28,500 bases of DNA, taken from UBA7236 sp044227505. GTDB lineage: Bacteria > Bacteroidota > Bacteroidia > Chitinophagales > BACL12. The notes under the pieces are model-generated. The model saw only the letters and a list, made by a program, of their open reading frames with translations, was not told where the DNA came from and made no database searches. A program made the position numbers and the translations under genes. Shown here piece after piece: positions 17,368 through 24,536 of this stretch. The stretch lies in assembly GCA_044227505.1 (NCBI GenBank), contig JBGAWP010000052.1, forward strand, positions 1-28,500. Reading direction: 5' to 3'. Each line of letters starts with the position of its first letter. Position 1 is the stretch's first letter.

Positions 17368-18942
17368 TCATGGCAAATTCTTTTTATTCACTTTTATTAT
17401 TCTGGTTATTACACTTATGGTCACAGCTCCGGCAATAAACCCAAATATTAAAATCATATCATTTTGCCTTAAAAATTTCGTAAGATTTAAGACAATTATT
17501 AACACTATCAATACAAATGCAACAATTGCATTTCTAATTGATGCGTTACTGAAAAAAAATAATCTCGTATCAGGAAATAATAACCCGATAAGTAAACCAA
17601 GTGAGCCAAATACCGTTAAACATGAGAAAACAATTAAAAAAACAGTCGGGTATTGTGTTAGCGGCTTTACTTGATTTTCGAAGTTTTGAAATGCATTTTT
17701 CACCCCAGCACCTGAATGAAAAAAAGGTGGTTTAAATTTTGTTGAGTCGGAGTCAACTTTGATATTATCTTTACCAAACGTTCCAATTATTGTAACCCAG
17801 AGGTCTTTATATCCTTCATCATATCCGAGAGCCCATATTCCAAGACCTGCCAGATTTTTCTCTTTAATTAAATTAATTTTTTTTGCGAAACTTGTATCTC
17901 CCTCAAACCAACATTGCTTATATGGATTATTGGTGCCGGAAGCTGCATACATAGAATAGGTGCTTTCACTATTAGGCTCAATCATAAAACCTGATAGATT
18001 CTTTTTAATATAATTGTAAGCAAGACTGCCGTCAAAGCCTTTGGAAACCGCGCCTATATTCTTACTGTCTGTTTCCCAAACCTGCCCATAAAAGGGTAAG
18101 GCCAATATTAATTTAGAAGCGTGTACACCTTTATTAAGATAATCAACAACAGATTTGGTAAGATTACTGCTTGCCCAAATACTACCGCTGTTTAAAGGAG
18201 AAATTGGACCCGGATCACTTCCTGAATAATAATAATCATATCCCATTATTACATACCTGTCAACAAATGCATTTAGCGAATCTGTAATAAACGCATGTCC
18301 CCAGTCTACAGCTGGTATAGATAGATAAAGTAAGTTTTTTCTATCTTGTTTTAATAATGCGTTTTTTAGCTCTCTGATAAATTTTACGAAAACAAGACTG
18401 TCACTTGCATTAAGGCCTTCAAAATCGATACAAATGCCATTTCCTTCACGCAGGGCATTTGCGTTTACAAGGTTTGTTATCAAAGTTCTTGAAGCTGAAT
18501 TATTATTTAAAAGGGTTTTATTATTTGTCCCTCCAAAATTGGTAGCTGTAAGTAAAATATTTTTCCCATGAGCTTTAACTGAATCAACTAATGGAGTTGT
18601 TGCCCAATCATAGGAACTTGATTCATTACCTGTGTGAGGATCAACCGGAAATGAAAAATAAGCAACCGTAGTAATAAGATTATAATTCATAACCTTATAA
18701 TAATCTGTATCCCAATTCGGATACCATCCAAATATTTCATAATTGGTTTGCAGGGGTGGAAGTCCTTTTACTATATGTGCCTCTGCACCTTTAGATTTAA
18801 GCAATTCGCTCTTAGGATGCTTTTTATTAAATTCAGCATGCTCCTTATGTACAAACGACTGCTTAGTTGTCTGCGAATTAAGTTTATTCGCAGAAAAAAA
18901 ACAAAATAATACAATAAATAAATGGCACACTGATCTACTCAT
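17368..18942 (-). CDS. exported GH18 glycosidase with C-terminal three-helix membrane domain
   Basis: The chosen start is the ATG at 18940-18942, giving 524 residues with a good signal peptide (MSRSVCHLFIVLFCFFSANK). The frame extends 20 codons upstream to a TTG at 19000-19002, but that would bury the signal. Residues ~70-390 are a GH18 barrel of the YaaH/SleL-like type: the catalytic strand reads GICIDFEG with Asp173 and the proton donor Glu175, then GYDYYYSGSDPGPISPL near 234-250 and GIWALGYDEG near 368-377. The first Asp of the classical DxxDxDxE motif is replaced by Asn and the second by Cys, but the catalytic Glu remains. Three hydrophobic segments (about 433-457, 471-487, 496-515) anchor it. 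YaaH/SleL relatives cut peptidoglycan glycan strands; chitin or N-glycan is also possible. It lies 27 bp upstream of the eCIS membrane-protein gene. Confidence 0.85.
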   Translation of the reverse strand: MSRSVCHLFIVLFCFFSANKLNSQTTKQSFVHKEHAEFNKKHPKSELLKSKGAEAHIVKGLPPLQTNYEIFGWYPNWDTDYYKVMNYNLITTVAYFSFPVDPHTGNESSSYDWATTPLVDSVKAHGKNILLTATNFGGTNNKTLLNNNSASRTLITNLVNANALREGNGICIDFEGLNASDSLVFVKFIRELKNALLKQDRKNLLYLSIPAVDWGHAFITDSLNAFVDRYVIMGYDYYYSGSDPGPISPLNSGSIWASSNLTKSVVDYLNKGVHASKLILALPFYGQVWETDSKNIGAVSKGFDGSLAYNYIKKNLSGFMIEPNSESTYSMYAASGTNNPYKQCWFEGDTSFAKKINLIKEKNLAGLGIWALGYDEGYKDLWVTIIGTFGKDNIKVDSDSTKFKPPFFHSGAGVKNAFQNFENQVKPLTQYPTVFLIVFSCLTVFGSLGLLIGLLFPDTRLFFFSNASIRNAIVAFVLIVLIIVLNLTKFLRQNDMILIFGFIAGAVTISVITRIIKVNKKNLP

Positions 18943-19907
18943 GCAATATGTTGGTCGCAATTTAATTAAGCAATGAAAAAAAATGTTTTTAAGGAATTGC
19001 AATGGTTAACTTACGAATTCCGAACATACTTATCTACCAATCAAATTTTCGGTTTAGGAAAAATGAAGTTATAGAAGGATAATACCAATAATATACAAGA
19101 TACAGTAACGTGTATCATTAAATTATTACTGGAAAATTCTTAGCTTTAAATAAAATGTTCGAAATAAATTCTGGTAATTGTTAATCAGAAGATCATAAAA
19201 AATGTGTGATTGGTTTTTTTTGGGTGAATTGAATGTCGTGTAAATAATAAAAACAAATGTAAATATTCTTGTTTTATAATTCCAAATTTTTTTAGATTGC
19301 ACTAGGGATATTTTATTCACATATTTATCTAAGTTACACACATTGCATCTCGTTGATAAATTATAAAACGATAAAACTCATCTCACCAGAATTATTAATT
19401 TTCTTAAAGATCGTCAAATGTGACATAGTTAAATGGATGATTTCAAGAACACATTTTCTACATTTTTAATTTTTAAAAATGGTTTTCATAAAACCCGATA
19501 ATAGCTGGAAATTGCTTAATTATTCACTTCCATTGAATTAATACCTTCTGTGAAAAAGCGATTTGACACATGATGCTGACAATTGCAATATGTGTTCAGA
19601 ATTGATAATTTTGTTGTGACGATTTTTATGCATATTTCTAAAAATATTAAAACCGGATTTCCAGTTTTGCCTAAGACACATGAATTTCATCTCCTGGATG
19701 TAACTGATAATTTTATCATTAGGGAAGAGTTCTGATCCATTAATTTATAACTGATTACCGTTTTTCCATACCATTTGAAGATCAGCTCCATTATTCTGTA
19801 GCGTTGAGGGTTGAAAACGAAGATTTGACTACTTCATTGAGGCATGTCTCATTTGAAGTATAAGTTCATAAATTGGCAATTCCCCTACACTTTATTAATT
19901 TCACCCC
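18943..19907. other. gene-free divergent intergenic region, ~965 bp
   Basis: This lies between the minus-strand GH18/eCIS operon and the plus-strand glycan operon, so it should contain both promoters. It is very AT-rich. I found no convincing match to the Bacteroidota -33 TTG and -7 TAnnTTTG pair at the right spacing on either strand. A 71-codon frame on the minus strand (19126-19341) looks like chance. I see no RNA gene, riboswitch or insertion-sequence end. The length is large compared with the tight spacing elsewhere and may include decayed genes, but nothing recognisable remains. Confidence 0.5.
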
Positions 19908-22175
19908 ATGAAAATATGCGCGGGGTTCTTGTTTTTATGTTGTTTCCAATTATCATTTGCCCAAAACAGGTCAATTATTCCTGAACCGGTATCGATTACA
20001 CCTCTTTCAGGATATTACACCTTTTCTCCTACCTCCTACTTTCAGGCAAACGATTTTAAATCATATACCGATGCATATGCTGCAAAGGACTTTTTTATTA
20101 ATTATTACGGCTTACCTATCAAAACAGCAACCAAACAAATTGGCGATCTGAGTGGAATTGTGTTGCAATATGACTCCACATTGCAATTACCTGATGGTGG
20201 ATATATATTAAAGATCTCTCAAAATGCCATTTCCATCACGGGCAAAAACAAAGGAGGTGTATTTTACGGATTGATGAGCATGCTGCAACTCGTGGAAAAT
20301 CCAACCGCTAAAACCTATCAGATTCCATGTATGGAAATTATTGATTACCCCAGATTCGATTACAGAGGTATGCATCTGGATTGTGCAAGACATTTTTTTT
20401 CAGTGGACTTTGTAAAAAAGTATATAGATTATCTCGCATTATATAAGCTGAATACCTTTCATTGGCATTTAACGGATGATCAGGGATGGCGCATCGAAAT
20501 AAAACAATATCCGAAATTGACAGAAGTTGGCGCCTGGCGTGATGGAACCATGGTTGGACATTATCGCGATCAAAAATACGATTCAATTCGATATGGCGGA
20601 TTTTATACGCAGGCAGAAATAAAATTAATTATCAAATATGCCGCAGCGAGAAATATTACCATTATTCCTGAAATTGAAATGCCGGGACATTGCGTTGCTG
20701 CTCTTGCCGCATATCCCGAATATGGTTGTATTGATACAAACTTAACTGTTGCAAAAGGTTGGGGAGGATTTCCTGATGTATTTTGCCCGAAGGAAGAAAC
20801 CTTTACTTTTTTGGAAAATGTTTTAACAGAAGTAATGGACCTATTTCCATCAAAATATATTCACATAGGTGGTGATGAAGTAGAAAAAACGCGCTGGAAA
20901 AATTCTGCTTTTTGTCAGAAATTAATTGTGGACAGTAACCTTGTTAATGAAAACGGGTTACAAAGTTATTTTATACGTCGCATCGAAAAATTCGTAAATA
21001 GCAAGGGAAGGAAAATCATTGGCTGGGACGAAATTCTGGAAGGTGGAACTACTCCCACTGCAACAATAATGAGTTGGCGGTCGGAAGAGGGCGGAATTGT
21101 TGCAGCACAGCAAAAGCTTTTCGCGATCATGACACCTGGTGATTTTTGCTATTTCGATCATTATCAAGGTGATCCAACAAACGAGCCTGTCGCCATCGGA
21201 GGGTATACAACTTTAGCTGATGTTTATAATTACGAACCCATTCCGGCCATTTTAACAGGTCCGCAACAAAAATATATTCTTGGGGCACAGGCAAATTTGT
21301 GGACAGAATATATTTCCACTCCGGAACAAGTGGAATATATGTTATTTCCAAGATTATTGGCATTAAGCGAAGTGCTTTGGACGCAAAAAGGTGAAAAAAA
21401 TTATACCGATTTTGTAGATCGACTATTAGTAAATTTTGATCTTTTAGATAAAATAAATTGCAACTATTCCAAAACAATTTTCAAAACAGAATATTCAATT
21501 TATACTGATGAACAAAATAATGTATACCTGAAACTTTCCAACATATTTTCAGATACTATTTTATATGATGCACCCAAAAGTTTGGAGGATGAAGGAGCTT
21601 ACGACAATTTGATATATAACAAACCATTTTTAATTAAGCACGGTCAATGGATAATTGCGCACGGATATCGCAACGGACCTAAAACTCCTATATATGTTAA
21701 TTACAATAAAGCGACTGGGAAAAATGTAACCTTAAATACCCAACCCTCACCTAAATACTCTGCTGATGGTGCGTTTACTCTTGTTAATGGAATTGAAGCA
21801 AATACCTCAAAGGGTTGGTCGGCCAGAGAATGGCTAGGTTTCAGCGGAAAAGATATGGATGTAACTATTGATCTAGGAAATATCGACACTATTAATGTTG
21901 TAAAAGCAGGTTTTTTAACCGAACAATTAAGTTGGATATACCCCCCTGAATACATGGAAGTATCTTATTCAAATGATGGAAAAAAATTTAAACCTGCCGG
22001 TAAAATGTTAGTGCACTTTGATAAAACACCCAGAAAAGAGGTGAGTGTTTATTTTGAAAGAACGGCAGCGCGTTATATTCGTATCGTTGCAAAAAATTAC
22101 GGGAAGATTCCCGCGGGCAATCCTGGTGCAGGATCAATGCCCTGGTTATTTGTTGATGAAATTTCCATTGAGTAA
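19908..22175 (+). CDS. beta-N-acetylhexosaminidase, GH20
   Basis: A 755-residue exported enzyme that removes terminal beta-linked GlcNAc/GalNAc, presumably in the periplasm or outer envelope. A signal peptide covers residues 1-19 (MKICAGFLFLCCFQLSFAQ). The GH20 N-terminal domain spans about 20-145 and the catalytic barrel about 150-500. The barrel carries FHWHLTDDQGWRIEIK (184-199), EIEMPGH (255-261) and the catalytic pair Asp323-Glu324 in HIGGDEVEKTRW, as needed for substrate-assisted catalysis. The final ~130 residues (FSGKDMDVTIDLGNIDTINV, then YPPEYMEVSYSNDGKKF, ending in FVDEISIE) resemble a discoidin (F5/8 type C) sugar-binding domain. The glycosylasparaginase gene follows after 17 bp. 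There is no T9SS sorting domain. Confidence 0.96.
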   Translation: MKICAGFLFLCCFQLSFAQNRSIIPEPVSITPLSGYYTFSPTSYFQANDFKSYTDAYAAKDFFINYYGLPIKTATKQIGDLSGIVLQYDSTLQLPDGGYILKISQNAISITGKNKGGVFYGLMSMLQLVENPTAKTYQIPCMEIIDYPRFDYRGMHLDCARHFFSVDFVKKYIDYLALYKLNTFHWHLTDDQGWRIEIKQYPKLTEVGAWRDGTMVGHYRDQKYDSIRYGGFYTQAEIKLIIKYAAARNITIIPEIEMPGHCVAALAAYPEYGCIDTNLTVAKGWGGFPDVFCPKEETFTFLENVLTEVMDLFPSKYIHIGGDEVEKTRWKNSAFCQKLIVDSNLVNENGLQSYFIRRIEKFVNSKGRKIIGWDEILEGGTTPTATIMSWRSEEGGIVAAQQKLFAIMTPGDFCYFDHYQGDPTNEPVAIGGYTTLADVYNYEPIPAILTGPQQKYILGAQANLWTEYISTPEQVEYMLFPRLLALSEVLWTQKGEKNYTDFVDRLLVNFDLLDKINCNYSKTIFKTEYSIYTDEQNNVYLKLSNIFSDTILYDAPKSLEDEGAYDNLIYNKPFLIKHGQWIIAHGYRNGPKTPIYVNYNKATGKNVTLNTQPSPKYSADGAFTLVNGIEANTSKGWSAREWLGFSGKDMDVTIDLGNIDTINVVKAGFLTEQLSWIYPPEYMEVSYSNDGKKFKPAGKMLVHFDKTPRKEVSVYFERTAARYIRIVAKNYGKIPAGNPGAGSMPWLFVDEISIE

Positions 22176-22192
22176 TTAAAATTAATTGTTAC

Positions 22193-23176
22193 ATGACAAC
22201 AAGAAGAAAATTTATTAAATCTGCAATTCCATTCACTTTAGGAACTGCATTACTTTCCAATCAAAAAGTGTTCGGAAATAATTTACCGCAAAATATTGGA
22301 TTTAATAAACCCATAGTACTTTCAACCTGGGATTTTGGTCTGGAAGCAAATAAAGATGCCTGGACCATTTTAAATGCTCAAGGAAGAGCGCTCGACGCAG
22401 TGGAAGCAGGAGTAAAAGTTGCAGAAAATGATCTGCATTCCACTTCGGTAGGATTAGCCGGGTTACCCGACAGAGAAGGTCACACCACTTTAGATGCTTG
22501 TATCATGGATGAAAATTACAATTGTGGTTCAGTTGCCTTTTTAGAAAAAATAAAAAATCCAATTTCCGTGGCCAGAAAGGTAATGGAAAAAACTCCGCAC
22601 ATTATGTTGGTTGGTACAGGGGCACAAAAATTTGCGTTGGAAAACGGATTTACTTTAGATGATTATACAAATCCGGAGTCTGTAAAAGCATATAAGGAAT
22701 GGCTGAAAACTGCTCAGTATAAACCGATAATAAATATCGAGAATCACGATACGATAGGCATGATAGCAATGGATAGTAATGGCAATTTATCGGGAGCCTG
22801 TACTACCAGTGGCTTAAGTTATAAAGTACGCGGCCGTGTTGGAGATTCACCAATCATTGGAGCAGGATTATATGTAGACAACGAAATTGGAGCAGCCACA
22901 GCCACAGGAACCGGTGAAGAAGTAATTCGAATTGCAGGCACTCATTTAGTTGTTGAATTTATGCGCAACGGAAAATCTCCTTATGAAGCTTGTAAAGCAG
23001 CTGTAGAAAGAATGATTAAAATCAGAAAAGAAAAAACCAAGGATTTTCAGGTTGGATTTATCGCATTAAATAAAAATGGTGAATTCGGAGGATATTGTTT
23101 ACAACCCGGATTTAATTTTGCGGTTTATTCGAATAATATTCCGAATGTGCTGTTCAAATCTGACAGTTATTATTGA
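22193..23176 (+). CDS. N4-(beta-N-acetylglucosaminyl)-L-asparaginase (glycosylasparaginase)
   Basis: A 327-residue Ntn-hydrolase precursor that splits GlcNAc-Asn, the last link of an N-glycan. A twin-arginine-type signal is visible (RRKFIKSAIPF at residues 4-14, then a hydrophobic stretch), which predicts folded export to the periplasm. The autocleavage site is Asp186-Thr187 in NHDTIGMIAMD; Thr187 becomes the N-terminal nucleophile of the beta chain. Downstream family motifs are SGACTTSGLSYKVRGRVGDS, GAGLYVDNEIGAATATGTGE and VGFIALNKNGEFGGYCL. The length and pattern fit the Elizabethkingia-type enzyme. It is 17 bp behind the GH20 gene and almost certainly cotranscribed with it. Confidence 0.95.
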   Translation: MTTRRKFIKSAIPFTLGTALLSNQKVFGNNLPQNIGFNKPIVLSTWDFGLEANKDAWTILNAQGRALDAVEAGVKVAENDLHSTSVGLAGLPDREGHTTLDACIMDENYNCGSVAFLEKIKNPISVARKVMEKTPHIMLVGTGAQKFALENGFTLDDYTNPESVKAYKEWLKTAQYKPIINIENHDTIGMIAMDSNGNLSGACTTSGLSYKVRGRVGDSPIIGAGLYVDNEIGAATATGTGEEVIRIAGTHLVVEFMRNGKSPYEACKAAVERMIKIRKEKTKDFQVGFIALNKNGEFGGYCLQPGFNFAVYSNNIPNVLFKSDSYY

Positions 23177-23178
23177 TA

Positions 23179-23220
23179 GTCAAGAGTCAGGAGTCATTAG
23201 TCAGGAGTCATTAGTCAAGG
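23179..23220 (+). repeat. heptamer tandem array (left arm), six units of 7 bp
   Basis: Six consecutive 7-bp units all begin GTC: gtcaaga, gtcagga, gtcatta, gtcagga, gtcatta, gtcaagg. The array starts 3 bp after the glycosylasparaginase stop. Positions 23193-23212 are a perfect 20-nt inverted match to 23766-23785, on the far side of the four-helix-bundle gene. Confidence 0.9.
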
Positions 23221-23322
23221 GGGCGTAACCGTGTGAATAAAATACAAACACTTAATAAAATGGTAAAATTATTAATTGTAAATAATTTAGTATATTTTTA
23301 AATTTCAATAACTTTAAGGATC

Positions 23323-23712
23323 ATGCAGGAGTTGGAAAAATTGGAGATTTATAATATAGCGATGAAAATTGGCGAATTGGTTTGGAATGAAGTTTCGAAG
23401 TGGGATAATTTTTCAAAATATAATTTAGGTACTCAATTAGTTTCTGCTGCTGATTCGATTGCAAATAATATAAGTGAAGGATATGGCAGATACCATTTTA
23501 AGGAAAATAAACAATTTTGTTATTATGCCAGAGGATCTATGTTTGAAACTTATACCGAGTTGACAAAGGCAAAAAATAGAAATTTGGTTACGGAAGAAAC
23601 TTACAAAATCTTTTTGAACCATTTATCTTTTCTAAAGCCAAAACTTAATGCCTATATCAAATCAATAGGATTAAACTACATCAAAAAAGAATCTAATGAA
23701 AAAGATTTTTAA
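23323..23712 (+). CDS. four-helix-bundle protein (23S rRNA intervening-sequence family)
   Basis: A 129-residue protein of the four helix bundle/IVP family, first known from open frames inside 23S rRNA intervening sequences and widespread in Bacteroidota genomes at other sites. Family features are LEIYNIAMKIGELVWNEVSK at the N-terminus, GTQLVSAADSIANNISEGYG (residues 36-55), then a Phe/Tyr-rich RYHFKENKQFCYYARGSMFE region and a last helix with LNAYIKSIG. The molecular function is unknown; a basic nucleic-acid-binding pentameric bundle has been proposed for the family. Here it interrupts a glycan-hydrolase operon and lies between inverted heptamer arrays, which suggests an inserted unit rather than a functional part of the operon. 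Confidence 0.92.
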   Translation: MQELEKLEIYNIAMKIGELVWNEVSKWDNFSKYNLGTQLVSAADSIANNISEGYGRYHFKENKQFCYYARGSMFETYTELTKAKNRNLVTEETYKIFLNHLSFLKPKLNAYIKSIGLNYIKKESNEKDF

Positions 23713-23764
23713 TTTGCTTTAAATAAATAACAGCATGAGTTTCGGATTTATTATTCCATAAGCC

Positions 23765-23792
23765 GAATGACTCCTGACTAATGACCATTGAC
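23765..23792 (-). repeat. heptamer tandem array (right arm), four units in inverted orientation
   Basis: Read on the minus strand the units are gtcaatg, gtcatta, gtcagga, gtcattc. Positions 23766-23785 are the exact reverse complement of 23193-23212. This array overlaps the possible upstream ATG at 23781 of the next frame, a reason to prefer the later start for cutC. Confidence 0.88.
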
Positions 23793-23798
23793 AATTTC

Positions 23799-24536
23799 AT
23801 GAAACTCGAAATCTGTGTTTTCAGCATACAAGATGTTCTCTCTGCAATTCGCGGTGGAGCCGATAGATTAGAACTATGTGCTTCGTATTTAGAAGGCGGA
23901 ATAACGCCCTCACACGCCACTATAACAGAAACCTTTAAATATTTCGAACCGGAAAACGTGGTTATTATGATTCGTCCTCGTGGAGGAAATTTTATTTATT
24001 CCGAAGCTGAATTTGAGGTGATGAAAAATGATATTTTACATTGTAAAGAGCTCGGAGTAAAAAATATAATATTTGGAATTATTAATAAAGATGCTACATT
24101 GGATGTTACAAGAAATAAAGAATTAGTTGAACTTGCATCACCAATGCATTGCACTTTACAACGTGCATTTGATCTTACTTTAGATCCATTTATTGCATTA
24201 GAAGATGCTATTCTGTGTGGATTTAAAAGGGTGCTTACTTCAGGTCAACAGGCCTCTGTTTTACAGGGCACAACATTAATAAAACAATTGATTGAAAAAG
24301 CAGGAAGCAGAATTGCTATATTACCAGGTGCAGGAATTACTTCTGAAAATGTTTTGAAATTAATAGAGGAAACGGGATGTACTGAAATACATACCTCTGC
24401 TAAAATGTATGAAAGACCCGATCCGGATCAATCATTTCAATTCAGAGAAGGAATTTATGATTTTACAAAATTGATAGTTACCGATGCAGAAGAAGTAAAA
24501 AAAATAAAGACTATTATAAATCAATTCCCCACATGA
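23799..24536 (+). CDS. cutC: CutC family protein
   Basis: A 245-residue CutC TIM-barrel protein. The start chosen is the ATG at 23799, since the family begins MKLEICVFSIQDVLSAIRGG; an in-frame ATG at 23781 lies in the repeat array and would add six atypical residues. Family motifs include GADRLELCASYLEGGITPS, IRPRGGNFIYSEAE, FGIINKDATLD, LQRAFDLTLDP, RVLTSGQQASV, ILPGAGITSENV and EIHTSAK. No signal peptide is present, so it is cytoplasmic. CutC was named for copper homeostasis, but that role is doubtful in many bacteria and no copper genes are nearby. It overlaps the beta-mannosidase start by 4 bp (ATGA), which links it translationally to a sugar hydrolase and hints at a role in glycan metabolism (inference). 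Confidence 0.93.
   Translation: MKLEICVFSIQDVLSAIRGGADRLELCASYLEGGITPSHATITETFKYFEPENVVIMIRPRGGNFIYSEAEFEVMKNDILHCKELGVKNIIFGIINKDATLDVTRNKELVELASPMHCTLQRAFDLTLDPFIALEDAILCGFKRVLTSGQQASVLQGTTLIKQLIEKAGSRIAILPGAGITSENVLKLIEETGCTEIHTSAKMYERPDPDQSFQFREGIYDFTKLIVTDAEEVKKIKTIINQFPT

Noticed and set aside
18943..19002. TTG start 20 codons upstream for the GH18 gene
   Set aside because: It would place a polar stretch before the signal peptide; the ATG at 18940-18942 gives a normal export signal.
19126..19341. 71-codon minus-strand frame in the large intergenic region
   Set aside because: It is Lys/Asn/Phe/Ile-rich as expected for chance AT-rich frames, has no domain, and has no operon partner.
18943..19907. 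Bacteroidota-type promoters (TTG ... TAnnTTTG) for the two divergent operons
   Set aside because: I found partial -7 matches only, with no -33 element at the correct spacing on either strand.
23179..23792. CRISPR array
   Set aside because: The 7-bp units have no spacers, vary in sequence and are too short; no cas genes are present.
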